NCBI RefSeq assembly: GCF_963675165.1
Contig: NC_087385.1
Coordinates: 4,092,501-4,156,500 of the forward strand
Source: Halichondria panicea
Lineage: Eukaryota > Porifera > Demospongiae > Suberitida > Halichondriidae
Length of the DNA stretch: 64,000 bases
Direction of reading: 5' to 3'
Part shown: positions 20,019-39,734 of the stretch, in pieces
Numbering within the stretch: the first letter of the stretch is position 1
Layout of the letters: each line of letters starts with the position of its first letter
The notes under the pieces: model-generated
What the model was told of the DNA's origin: nothing
The model's input: only the letters and a program-made list of their open reading frames with translations
Databases searched by the model: none
Translations under genes and position numbers: made by a program

Positions 20019-20606
20019 CTAACAGTGTTACTGTCACGAAAAGAGTAGATTCACCTGCATGGTTATAGTCATTATGAGTGTGGCAAGTTTGTGTGTACAT
20101 TATTTATATAAATAATACCCTTAAGTCATGAATTTAACTCTATTGCGTAGCCGGAACTTTATAATTTAGACTTAGTGCCAGAAAATGTCAATTGGATTAT
20201 TAATTTATGCCACAATCAGTACATAGTTATTCTCACAACTCTTCATATTCACACTCTTTATAAATTCTAACATTTTAGTTTGTCGAATTGTTTTGGCCTC
20301 CGCCCTCTTCGTTTTAATTAAAACTCCATCTGGCTCTATAATTATAATATTTATAGCTACTATACTCCTGCAATGTTGCTTATAATTATTATGCTCTTAT
20401 ATTAATTTTGTTAACATGATGTAGTCTTCAACTAGCTTGACATATATATTATTAGTCTGACTTTGTAAAATTATAGCATAATAATACAGGATTGAATTCA
20501 ACACATATAATTGTGGCTTGCAGAAGCTTATACACTGCATGCTTACAAAAATTTGTGAATATGAATTGCTGTATTAATAAGAGTTCTGTATACATGTAGT
20601 TTGTGG

Positions 20607-22311
20607 CTAATAATTATAATCGAGTCCAACTCGATAGTTCTTGCCGGAATTATTGTCCCACCAACTCTTTCCATCTTCAGACTCCAAACACAAGGCAAAG
20701 TCAGTGCAGCCAGGGTTAAAGTACGGTAGGTCAAATGCGTATCTATTCGTTTGCTCTCCTTTGTAATTAGTCCTAATCAAGGTGGCTGAAATGTCTGCGC
20801 ATGATTTCCACTCATCAAGTGTGTAATGAACAATCAACTTTTTTGCTGGTACAGAGTCAGACACCCGTACGAATCCCGTGAACTCATTTCCACATCCATA
20901 CAAGCAGTATTCTAGAGATATCTTTTTTCTGTGAACGCGGGATGCAAAGCAACCTTCACGAAAGAGTGGATGATCAAACTGGAAGATTGTAGGACTTGAG
21001 AGTTTGGTATCGATAACGATGTACAGAGGTTCTCGTTTGGTAACACCCCCTTGGAATCTCTCCATGTGATCCGCCAGGTCCTACATAAATGAGAGACACA
21101 CTACTCAATACTTTTCTATATACCATCTTTTGTAACTTACTGGATCATTCTGAATGCATAACATGTCTGAAACAGAGAGTTTCAATGGTTCGTCTTGCTC
21201 AGTGTCGCAAGGCAAGGAAGCATCGACAATCTTACAATGATCAGGCAAAGGCCGGCTGGTAACCTCTTGATTCTCTATGAACTTCTCGAGTTTTTCCAAG
21301 AGCTCAGCAGAAGGTATTCTAGGGATCACAACAGGTTCACTTGCTACACTCAGCATAACAGTGTCTTCATTGGTCTGAGATTCCGCAGGGAAAATTGCAA
21401 TAAAGGGAAAGTACAGTTAAGCAATAATTATATAATATCCAGGTCTCACCTGTAGATATTCTTGATCTACTGTATTTGTGTGAGTGAAGGCATCAGGAGA
21501 GCATCTATCTGGCCCAGTGGTCCTTGCTAAACTAACAGTGGCTGCCACAGTGGTTGAGGTCTCACCATGAGCTGGCCCGATACTGGTCCTTGCTGAGGTA
21601 AAATGACTGGTGGTAGCAATCGCCGCTATTATAATAGTGGTGGGAGTGGGAGTTTCACTATCAGCTGGTCCGATACTGGTCCCTGCCGAGGTGGAGTGAT
21701 TGGTGGTAACAACTGCAGTGGTGGTCTCACTATCAACTGGCCCGATACTGGTCCCTGCTGAGGTGGAGTGACTGGTGGTAGCAACTGCAGTGATTGGAGT
21801 GGAGGTCTCACTATCAACTGGCTTGATACTGGTCCCTGTTGAGGTAGAGTGATTGGTGGTAGCAACCACAGTGATGGGAGTGAAGGTATCACTATCAACT
21901 GGCCCGATACTGGTCCCTGTTGAGGTAGAGTGATTGGTGGCAGCAACCACAGTGATAGGAGTGGAGGTCTCATTGATTGGCTTCTCAGCTCGATTTTTTG
22001 CAGATCTTGACATTACTTTTTGCTTGAGCTTTTCCTACAATTTCACAAGGATGTAAAAATGTTACAGCTAACACTATAAATTATAATCTCCCGATACTGT
22101 ATACAGTAATGACTAGTATATCTACTTATAATGGTGTCAATAAAATAATGATCACCTTCATTTTGGAATGTTTAGGATTTGTATCACGGATACTACTATC
22201 AGTTTGATTGTCATCAATGGGGATGACTTGAGTTGAGCAACCTCTACATAAGATGATCTTGGTAACAGTCTTGATGACCTTCTTGAACCTTCTACGTATT
22301 CTCTTCCCCAT
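20607..22311 (-). CDS. PPP1R3-like glycogen-targeting subunit of protein phosphatase 1, copy B
   Basis: Coding exons, minus: 22156-22311, 21450-22034, 21141-21374, 20607-21080; phase 0 introns; 482 aa. The architecture matches copy A: basic N-terminus, Thr/Ser repeats, linker with LLEKLEKFIENQEV, CBM21. It has five 27-residue repeat units plus a tail (one more than copy A) and a five-residue insert (SSIRD) near the end of exon 1. The CBM21 motif is canonical here (WWDNNSGKNYRV). The presumed PP1-docking site reads KIIL instead of KIIF, because the TTC codon of copy A is TTA. Loss of the aromatic residue normally abolishes RVxF docking, so PP1 binding may be weakened, or may occur elsewhere. 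Confidence 0.88.
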
Positions 22312-22458
22312 CTTCTTGACAATACTTGCATGAATAAATGAAATTCTCTGTACGATGGATTTAATTGTTGCTATCGGAGACCGCGCACAGGCAAACGCTA
22401 GACATAGCATATGTGATGGATCACGTGGATGCGCATCGCGTGAGCGAAGTTGTATAGC

Positions 22459-22510
22459 TAGCCTCGAGACCACGCCCATTAAAATTTTAATCGGCCTGGT
22501 CTCGAGGCTA
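22459..22510. mobile_element. 52-bp palindromic TAGCCTCG element
   Basis: Left arm TAGCCTCGAGACCACGCC and right arm GGCCTGGTCTCGAGGCTA surround ATTAAAATTTTAAT. Flanks share ATAGC on both sides but not a full 9-mer, so either the duplication has decayed or a secondary rearrangement occurred. Confidence 0.8.
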
Positions 22511-22611
22511 ATAGCTAATGAGCAAGGCATGCAACGTTTTGTTTGCGCCACACAATACATGAACTTGATACCTCCAAGAGTTAGGGATTCTCCACAGATC
22601 TATAAGGCTCT

Positions 22612-22668
22612 TAGCCTCGAATCCAGGCCGATTAAAATACGTATTTTAATCGGCCTAGTCTCGAGGTA
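22612..22668. mobile_element. 57-bp palindromic TAGCCTCG element
   Basis: TAGCCTCGAATCCAGGCCG followed by ATTAAAATAC|GTATTTTAAT and a complementary arm ending GAGGTA (one C lost). Flanking 9-mers do not match. Confidence 0.8.
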
Positions 22669-22826
22669 GCAAGTGCATGTTGAAATAATGCCGCCAGAAA
22701 AAGTTTGCAAATACACTGATTTCGAACACATCAAATTAAGTTCATAATAGTCGGTATTTACAACATTCAAAGCAAACGAGAAATGTAAATCAGATCATTT
22801 GATTATCCCCGTTCAGTGAGTTCATG

Positions 22827-25800
22827 TCAGGAGGTTGTCTGGTCATCTCCTTTGAGTAACCTGGTTGCCTCCTCCTCACTGACTTGACTCCACCCACTTC
22901 CAATCACGAAACCAATCTCTCTCTTCTTCTGTTCCTCTTTTTCGGCCTCTAAATCTGCCCAACGGACCTGAAATGTAAAGAAATTCCCCATTCAGAACAT
23001 CTGTGAATACCTGAAAGTGCAACATAACATTTTGTACTCTGCTTGCATGAATAATTTAGTACAATCAGGCAAAGCAACCTATACCTGGGATAAGTAATAC
23101 AGCGAAAGTATGCAAGAGCTCAACTAGCCTCGAGACCAGGCCGATTAAAATACGGCCTGGTCTCTATTGCATGTGTAATTAATCATAGGCGTGGTCAATA
23201 CACGCCCATGTACTATCTACTAGTTACTGTGTATATGAAGCCTAGCTAGCTAGCTGTGGCACTCTATGGTGTTGTGGAGAAGGCTTGCACACTAGTCTGA
23301 AACCAGAAGAGGCTCTCATCTACCTCCATGATGGTTGGATGGTTGTGATGTTTTGAACTTGGTTTCTGTACAAATGAGAGCTTCTTCTGGCTTCTGACTA
23401 GTGTGCAAGTCTTCTCGACAACACCATAGAGGGCCACAGCTAGCTAGCAAGCCTTCTCGACAACACAATAGAGAGCATAAGCCACAGTTTCACAGGAGAC
23501 AATTAAAAAATTAATACGGAAAGAAACTAGTAAACAAACTAGTTTACGGTATAATTTTACAAAGGTTTACTATAAAGTATACGAGTCACCCAGATTCTGG
23601 GTGACTCAGTTTGCGCATGCGCATGTGCACTATCACCCATGCAATAGAGACCAGGCCGTATTTTAATCGGCCTGGTCTCGAGGCTAGAGCTCAACTGGCT
23701 ATCACTTAAAACATAGAGACTACCTTTCATGCTGTCAAACTTACAAGATCATAGACTGTCTGTGCATTAATAATTTTTACACCACCCCACATCCATCGTA
23801 CAACATCACACAAATACGCCTTACTTTTGTAAGCATGCTAGAGTTACTGTAGCCTCGATTCCAGGCCGAGTTGTTTCTAGCTAGGCCGACAACTAGGCCT
23901 GGTGTTGATTGTATCTGGGCGTGGTTAGGAACCAAAAAACAAGAAGCAGAGAGATTTGCAAGAACAACACACCTGTCGACAAGGGCCGGCAGTGTTGGTC
24001 CTACCTACTAGTTTGTAGTCCATCACAAAGGGCAGTGAGTGCAAGCAAGATACTTGCCATACCATGTTGAAAACCATGGCAAAGACGTTTCTTCCTTCTG
24101 ACAAGAGCTGGGCCTGTTCTGCAATGAGAGTGGGGCCTTCTTGTGAAGCAGACAATGTATACGTTAATCTGAACAACTTAAACTTGCAGTAGCTAGCTAG
24201 CTAGATAATCTATGGCTAGATTTCAGTTACTTCAGAGCATACACGGAGCTAAATTACGGTATTAAACTTATACGGTGAAATATGACAGGAAATAAAGTGT
24301 GAAGAATCTCTGCTTTGGTTTCCAGTTCCTGCCACACCCAGATACAATCAATACCAGGCCGTATTTTTCAATTTCGTTCTATTAAAAAAAATCGGCCTGG
24401 GACCGAGGCTAGAGTTACTGTAGATATTCTTTTTTTGTAACTATCTACCTAGCACTGTTGTATGTAGTACGTAGCGCTCCAATCACACTTTATACCTTAT
24501 TGACCTCTCATTTCTAGCAGTATTTTTTTACTTCGTGTTTTTGTCCCAGGAGTACCCTTGAGCAGCATAAAAAAAAAATTCAAAAGATCCCCAGGTAGTA
24601 CTTAGGTATCAGACACTAATGCTCACCCTCTTCCCTGCCGGGCCACTGTCCACCTCCTGCTTCCCCCTCAGGTACTCCGTGAGACTCAATCCCTCTTCCT
24701 CAGACTGGAGACGTCTGCGCTTACGAAACAAACCGACAGCATCCATCTTGTCTATAAGGGTGTGTGTGTGAGTGAACAGAGTGTGGATGCATGTGTCTGT
24801 AGAAAAAGGGGTAAGGAAAGCAAGAATGGATGTGAATGGAACAAACAATGGTATACACATTTTAATGTAAGTATATAGTATAATAATACACGGTACATGT
24901 ATAGTAGTTAAAATTGTACACACCTAGCCTGTATTCAGACGGGTCGTCCCAACGACTCTTAACGAGCTGTGATCGATGACAGCAACTTACGACAGTCATA
25001 CAGTAACATACATGGACGCAGTGCACACTCAAAAATACACGAGTCCTTATAACGTACGCATGGAATGTTAAAGCTTCTTTGAATCTTCTCTAGGGATAAC
25101 CTTTTAATAATTATTATACACTTACACTCATCCAATAAAGGCAACACAAGAGACGTACACAAATAATCATGTCAAACCTCATCATTATCATGGTTTTTTA
25201 CTGCCTTTTCATCATTCTCATTTTCGTTACATTCCATTTCCACCTGTGAGAAAAGCCAATGACCTACTACAACCATGTACGTACGAGCACACTAATCGGA
25301 GTCTACCAGCATTAAGAGTGACCAGAATGCTACATTTACAGGAGCTTGTAATCTACGTGATTCAGTTCTAAACTAGTTCCTGAGGCTTCTAAATGGCATA
25401 AAAACATTCTCAAATATGTAGTTCACTGAAGTTTAAGGATTGGTAGAGGTGTGCACTTCCACTGTTAACACACAAGTACAATGTAACAACCTCGTCGATG
25501 TTGGTGTTCGATAAGAGTGCAGTGACATCTAGTCTGGTGAAGTGCGGGGGTGTGGCCTCCCAATGAGATTGCAGCTGAAGGAGGGGGAGTATTTTGGTAC
25601 ACCCTACTATTACATGTATATAATTATATGAATAACACTTAGAATAAATAACTTGATGAAAAGGTTTGGGTAAAGGACATCACTAAAAATATATACACAC
25701 ATGTATGCAATAAAGTACCGCTGGTCTGGTGCTGATGCCTCGGTGGAGGTAATAACATAAAGCTACTAATAGCTTTTATACACACATCATAATTATCATG

Positions 25801-28800
25801 ATGAACATTTTTGATTTAATTATTTTTGCTGCATGCAAGCAGAATCCAGAATCACAGGGAAACTCAAAGAGTGGGTAACGATCGACCATGATGTTGTTAA
25901 AACGATCTATGCCAAAAGTTCAAGTCAAAAATGAATGGCCGGCTGCATCAGCAGAGCCTTGCAGCTCTCAACTAGAGAATGAAGCATTATTTTGCAAATC
26001 CAAGAAAACATGACTAGAAGCCTATAGAAACTCTTACTTGAACCTTCATTGATCCTTGAGCAGCTGTAGCAGTCTACACATACACACAAACCGTATACCT
26101 CGCTTGCGCATAGCACCGAGGAAGCATAATGACTGTGTAGAGCGTATAGTCTAGAGTGTACGCACGTACAGAATGAGTCTTATATGTACATGTGCATACC
26201 TTTTCTATCTCCTCCTTGGTTCTGTTGTGAGTATTCCTCTCGACGCACACATCGACGCTCTCGTCCAGTTCTGCTATGTATACCTGGAGAGGGAAATGGT
26301 CGGCAGCCACACTTTATTTTTACGTGACTGAACATGACATACAAACGTTTTGAGCTTGACTAACAACTTAGTGTACGCAGTTACCTGAAATCCTTTCATC
26401 TTGCCTATACTCCAGTAGCGATCAAAATGACACACCTACAAAAGTGTAGGACAGACCAAAACAGTAGACACACTACACTGCAGGATCCACACATAACATT
26501 TTGCCATGGCAAACACATCCATATACATAACATTTTAAACTTCAATGGCCCGATTATTAGTAATTTTATCACATAGTCATTTATATCCATCCGTCCTATG
26601 TACTGACTCATTTTACACATACCTAAAATTTGCTTATTTTCCCTCAAACACCTCCAACCACATGCTACATACATGTATCATCTCCAGCACACACAACACA
26701 TGCTACTCCCACACGTTCCCACTACACTGTATATGGTACACCATTCACTACCCACACCACTGACAATTCCACCCCCCCACACACACACACACACCTTCTC
26801 ATGCACAGCGTCCACTATGACCATTGGAAAGAACCCTTTGTCTAAGGTCGTATTGAAGCTCTTGAACAGACTGTTTCGATAGGACGGCTCCATCTCAGCA
26901 TCAAACTCATACTCCTCTACCTTGCGTTTCACTCTGGGAGGGAAGTGGATGATATTTTGATGCTGTAACTTATGATTTGTCATAACATGCAGGAACATGC
27001 AGGCTTGCATACTCAGTCCACATACAGATTAGGAATACTTGCATGCTTTACACGCACATACCGTATAGAGCGCAAAATGTTCGAGGCATTTAAATTTCGT
27101 GGAATGACATTTCGTTGAATAATTAAATGTTGTGGGTTGACTGCTTACCTGGAAGCATTCCCAGGCCACACTTTCAATCTTTGCCCATTACAGCAGATAA
27201 TTCTCTAATTAAAGAGCAATTTTATTCGTGTAGGATTGCTAACCCACGAAAACATCGCGCTATACGGTAATACTTGTGTCACATACATGTAATCAATTCC
27301 AGACTAAAAAAAAGAACTAAGTCTGCAGCTAACATTAGCTATATATGGACCTTGAAAAAGCATGAATCATGCAACAAATTCCAACTCTCTTCTTCACTCT
27401 CCACACACTAACTCACCTCCGACCAGTCTCTGGGTCTCTCTCTGTTTTCTCCACTTCGTTGAGAAAGTACAAGTCCAGTGCCAAGATACGAGGGGCGGGA
27501 GAACCACACCCAACCTCCTTGTCCTGAACAGGAGAAAATGTACACTAGCTCCTAATACATGTATCATAGTTGAAGCATGCCAATATCAACCTGCTTTTGC
27601 CATCAACTTTCATAAAACAGCTAACACCAACCTACATGTACATGTACATCTCGTTTACATTATTGTAGTGTAGGAGCGAACTGTTCCATTTTTTCTTACC
27701 ATGCACCCAAAACTGTACTAGCACATGAAAGTTCAAGAGGTTTGCAACAAATGTGGTTGAATTGGAGGGTTGAGGTACTTACATGTAGACTAGTACCAAA
27801 CCTTGAGAACTGGGTATGGGCAATTAAAGTGTGAGAACTTACTCTGATGATCTTTGCCAGATGACTTTTGCCAGATCCAGGCAGTCCTCTCAGCACAATG
27901 ACGATCTACAAGAGGAGTCAATACGTAATCAACATTGGTTGAAATGTCACTTAATCTGATACAAGAAAAATAAACTCACATGACTTGGTCGATCCTTTCT
28001 ACCTGGTAAATCAAACAGTTTTTCTGATGGCACAGTCTGAATTGTAGGCAGAGGGGGAAATACCACAGGAACCCTGTTGGGTAAGAGTGAGGGGGGAGGG
28101 GGGTGAAAACTTTCAAAAGCCCCTCTGCGGTTACTCCATTGACTCTCTCTTACAGGTGGTGGAAGCCTGTGAAAATTCCCCCCCATAAGTGGAGGAGGAT
28201 ATTGCAGTGTATTCCTGTAATTAGAAGGTTCTGTTTGATGACAGGAAGGATTTGATAAGCCCCTGTTATCATCTTGAGGACCAGGGTGAAAAAGAAGAGG
28301 GCGAGAGAGGTTTATAGTATGATGGTTATGGCCACCATCACGTTGGTAACCATGTTGAAAGGGTTTGTGAAGAGTAGTGTCGGTGTGACCCTCAGTACGT
28401 TGTAACCATGGAGGTAAATCGACACCGGCAGTAGATGACAATTGTCGTTCTTCACTTGGTTGATACTCAGAATGTGGGTTTGTATCTCTGTCAGTTGAGT
28501 CTGAAGTGAAATCAATAAGGGCAGAATTCTCGTGTCTTTGCTGCTTAAAGTGGTCTCTGTTATGCAACAATGGGGCATGGCCAGATGAATATGACGAAAG
28601 AGTCTGAGAGAGAAAAATCGAATGAAGAGTAAAGAATGCCAAACCACATTTTTCACACTTTGTTATCATTATAGCTTAGCACAATAATCATTTTTGGCAA
28701 AGAGACAAGACATGAGTGTAACATAATCAAGTATATGTATACACGCGTAATATGCTGCACAAAACCAACCTGTGAATAAGGCAATCTTTCACGAGATAAT

Positions 28801-29343
28801 TCATTACCATAATTAATTGCAGGGGGCCCTCCCCTGCTGGGAGCCACAGGAGGTGTGTCCACATATAAAGGGCGATCTCGATGTAGAGCACTGTAATCCA
28901 ATTGTTCGCTCGGTCCTAGAACTGGGGGCTAACAATACAGATGTGTATAAACTGTAACAACAAACAACTACACACAGTATCATACGCAACTATACACATG
29001 GCCGTTTTTAGAGTAATGCGCCTATGGAGATAACGATGTTGAGACACGACACACACACATACTTACTTGGAGTGGAGTTCGCACTGAATGGTGAGGAGGT
29101 GAGGGTGAAGGGAAGAGAGGTGGTGGGGGATGTGAGGGTGGTGGAGGTGGAGGAGGGGAATACGGCAACGGTGGAGGCAGAGGAGGATATCCACCTACAA
29201 ACAGTGTGTTAGCACAATCTTCATTTACGCCGGCGATCATACTAACAATGTAACATACCACTACGATTACCAGGTGCAGGTGGGTGGCCTGGAGGGAGTG
29301 GGGGTGGAGGCAGTGGGGAGCGGTGATGGTGATGGTGACTCAT
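22827..29343 (-). CDS. YLPM1: YLP motif-containing protein 1 (YLPM1/ZAP3) orthologue, 14 coding exons
   Basis: Coding exons, minus: 29259-29343, 29067-29194, 28770-28928, 27980-28603, 27843-27905, 27417-27523, 26795-26933, 26385-26435, 26200-26283, 25491-25574, 25178-25243, 24924-24957, 24627-24751, 22827-22967; 629 aa; phases agree throughout. YLPM1 is a nuclear, PP1-associated protein with a nucleotide kinase-like P-loop domain. Residues 1-70 are His- and Pro-rich; then come a low-complexity region and the P-loop RGLPGSGKS (about 338-346). The block DKEVGCGSPAPRILALD..., VEEYEFDAEMEPSYRNSLFK and GFFPMVIVDAVHEKVCHFD matches the human protein's C-terminal half. So do VYIAELDESV, WEATPPHFTRLDV, YRLDKMDAVGLF and the terminal RVRWADLEAEK...EIGFVIGS. 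It is much shorter than vertebrate YLPM1 because the N-terminal region is reduced. The start ATG is preceded by TCATAG, so an extra upstream exon is possible. Confidence 0.93.
23125..23686. mobile_element. 562-bp long-form TAGCCTCG element in the last YLPM1 intron
   Basis: Both ends are TAGCCTCGAGACCAGGCCG palindromic modules: each terminal arm folds on itself (GACCAGGCCGATTAAAAT...CGGCCTGGTC) and is the inverse of the other. Exact 9-bp flanks GAGCTCAAC are at 23116-23124 and 23687-23695. The interior has a second hairpin: about 75-bp arms near 23245-23320 and 23370-23450 (CTATGGTGTTGT...CACACTAGTC). No coding capacity. Confidence 0.92.
23850..24411. mobile_element. 562-bp long-form TAGCCTCG element with possible captured exon
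   Basis: Begins TAGCCTCGATTCCAGGCCG and ends CGGCCTGGGACCGAGGCTA, with inner inverted blocks GGTRTTGATTGTATCTGGGC as in the 1331-bp element. Exact 9-bp flanks GAGTTACTG are at 23841-23849 and 24412-24420. It has the same length as 23125-23686 but a different interior. A minus-strand frame (about 24060-24180) encodes an ordinary-looking peptide containing LIAEQAQLLSEGRNVFAMVF, then a GT that could be a donor. Confidence 0.88.
25725..26130 (-). repeat. GCCTCGGTGCGC-family repeat in a YLPM1 intron
   Basis: Right end GTGCTGATGCCTCGGTGGAGG is at 25732, and the left end CCGTATACCTCGCTTGCGCAT...CACCGAGG is near 26092-26120. The middle is internally deleted compared with 43233-43813. Confidence 0.85.
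27061..27267. mobile_element. TA-flanked MITE with CCGTATAG ends in a YLPM1 intron
   Basis: 207 bp; ends CCGTATAG(A)GCGC and the complement of CCGTATAGCGCGATGTTTTC; TA at 27059-27060 and 27268-27269. It shares the outer CCGTATAGCG with the MITE at 4987-5317 but differs inside. Confidence 0.85.
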
Positions 29344-31188
29344 CCTATGATCATGACAAAAGGACATTAATTTGAGACATGATAGGTACTAGCAGGAGCA
29401 TGTGCTCCTGGTACTAGCTACTAGATGGAGATATCAAATCAATTAATGAGTTGAGAACAGTGGGTGGGGCCTACAAAAGTACATGTGTGACAACTCTTTT
29501 ACCTTCAAACTTCACAACTGGCCAGTGGCACAGTGCTATAAATATCTAGCTAAGCTAAAAGCTCCAATGAAGAAAAGGTCAAAGGTTCAAGATATTAATC
29601 GAGGGCGACTTTTGTGAATTGTGTCTGTGCACAGAAATTGTGCAGACATGTGCAAACAAAAAAAGTGGCTAAGGGTAAACTACTACGTGTCTTTCCTACA
29701 CCTGTTGTGTGCATATCAAAATGTTATAATGTAAGCATGACAGCTTAGTAAAAACTGATATGTGTCTGATAGCAATAGTTATACAAGATGTTCCACCATT
29801 GGTCAATGATCATCAATCCCACTGCAGATATGACATGTTTCAGGTACTATTTGCCCACTCGATTCCAGATTGTAGAAAGTAATCTCACAGGTGGTAAACC
29901 AGACTGCAAGCGAAGTAGCTATACCCTCTCCTCTAGATATAAATCTTAAAGCCTACTAATTATAAGTCGTCAATCTGAAATAGTGCTCGCAGATGATATA
30001 ATTATATAGTACATGGCAAACAATAATCGCTATTACAAATTCCAAGTAATATAACGAGCCTCAGGCAATTACAAAAACACAAGTTAATGTACAATAGTCT
30101 AGTAGATCGGTGTCCATGGGTGGAGATCTAGAACACACAAAACTGAATAACCAATCAATTTATAGCATGAGCGCCCCAGGCTACAATACCAACTGTTTAC
30201 AATTGTAAGGCTATTGCGCACAAACACTCAAAATGTACATTGTTCCAATGCTTTAGTTTACTCTTATAAATAAATCATAATCATTCAGGTGTACCAAGCA
30301 AGCTGTCGCCCGAGCTAGCAACATGTTTGCTATCAGGTGACTCATGGATAATGACTTGGTGCAGTGGTGTAATCCGAGATGGCTGTGTTTGCTAGGATAC
30401 AACAGTGGGAGGGAGGTTGGTTACCATCGTTAAGCATGATGGCAATAGAAGTCTTAAAAATATTGTTACCAATCATCAACGAAATCATAATCCGGCATAA
30501 TCAGACCACACATTAATTGCCTAGAAAAGGTAACAGGATCTGTAAAAGACACCTGTAGTTCATTTTGGCAGATACAGTAGACTTACATTTATGAGTCTCC
30601 AATTTTAATGAATGGTAGCTTAGATGGTAGAACACATTAACAAAAATTCAAGTACATGACTGTCGAGCTAGTCACATAATTATATATCTATAGCAATTGT
30701 GTAATCATATTAAAATGTACATGATAATAATTATACTTTTTGTTGTGACCACAATACAAGATGTTGGGTCGTTCTGGCAATGTATTCCTCTAGATCTACA
30801 CTTAATGCCAGATGTGAGATTGTAAAAAGTTCTAATCACAGTACCTCTTGGCAAAACACTTGTTTACCACATGTGCACACACGTTTGCTTTTATCAGTGC
30901 ATGGACGGCCTTTGTGCAATTTAGCGCTATATTAAACTACAGTAACACCTATAGGCTATAGATATCATATGATACCTAATAAACAAACTGCTCTCACCCT
31001 CTGAAAGAAGAGTCACAACCGAAACTCCACACACCACGTGAATATCCTTTCTTATGACCTTTGAACCCACTATCAGGTTATTGAGGACTATGAATATGAT
31101 TACCTTGTCTAATTAGTATCAATTTACGGCTTGGCAATCTGTATCTAAGTGAACTTGCTATTCTGTCAATCTAGTGTGAGTGATCGCT
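29344..31188. promoter_or_regulatory. head-to-head intergenic region between YLPM1 and the PAK gene
   Basis: 1.85 kb without supported coding sequence. Both genes are transcribed outward, so their promoters and any 5' untranslated exons lie here. No TATA box or other motif could be assigned with confidence. The last bases include an in-frame TGA (31177-31179) just before the kinase ATG. Confidence 0.5.
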
Positions 31189-39010
<7,822 letters not shown>

Positions 39011-39734
39011 TGCTTTAACACTTTTTAATTTGTTTTTGTGTGGTGTTTGTGATTGATGCACTCTGTGTTTGTGAAGAGCACTCTTTTCTTGAATGAAACA
39101 TGTTCTCGTTACTTGTGCAATGTAAGCATATAGCGTGGTGATGTGATTAAATAGCACACAGCTGCATGCTATAGCTATAGAGACGCACACAATAATTATG
39201 AGCACCCATGCGCTGAGCTTCATCGCACAGCGGCAAAACAGATACTTTTACGTACCGTAATGCCTCTGGTAAGATGCAGTGTGCTGCATTAGCTAATTCA
39301 AGTAGTCTTATTGGAAAGTCATAATTGTACATGGATTTCATAGGTCTAAGTGCATGGGTAATTTTCATGGGCAAGCTGACCTCCACCCCACAAAAACATA
39401 GGCGTGGTTTACCGGAACGCATGCAACGAACATTTTTTATATACTCACAAAATTACTGTGTTGAACGAATTTTTACCACACGAAAATTACCCTCTTTACA
39501 GCAATACAAATTTGGTCAGTTCCCCATATGCAGTTAACTGCTTATGAAAATTGCTTAAATTAATGGTGTACGTGCAGTGCGTTATAATAATTATAGTGGG
39601 GTGGGAAATTGTATACATTACATAGAGCAAACACATGTAATGTCAAAAACATAATTATACATTGCAAACTTAGCAAACCAAAACTAAATTCATGTACTAA
39701 GCAAAATCTCTACTAAGACGATTTCTTGTGTGCC
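39011..39734. other. tail-to-tail interval between PAK and the RhoGEF
   Basis: 724 bp containing the 3' ends of two convergent genes. No additional gene or repeat identified. Confidence 0.5.

Larger units (their letters stand above)
18611..22437. repeat. tandem segmental duplication, unit B
   Basis: Colinear with unit A (14957-18580) and about 200 bp longer because of intronic and 3'-flank insertions. The join between units is about 30 bp (18581-18610). The direct head-to-tail arrangement fits unequal crossing-over. Confidence 0.95.

Noticed and set aside
23240-23450. Hairpin as a microRNA precursor
   Set aside because: Arms of about 75 bp belong to a non-autonomous transposon interior; no basis to claim a miRNA without small-RNA reads.
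29024-29212. Gly/Glu-rich plus-strand frame
   Set aside because: Antisense of the Pro-rich YLPM1 exon.
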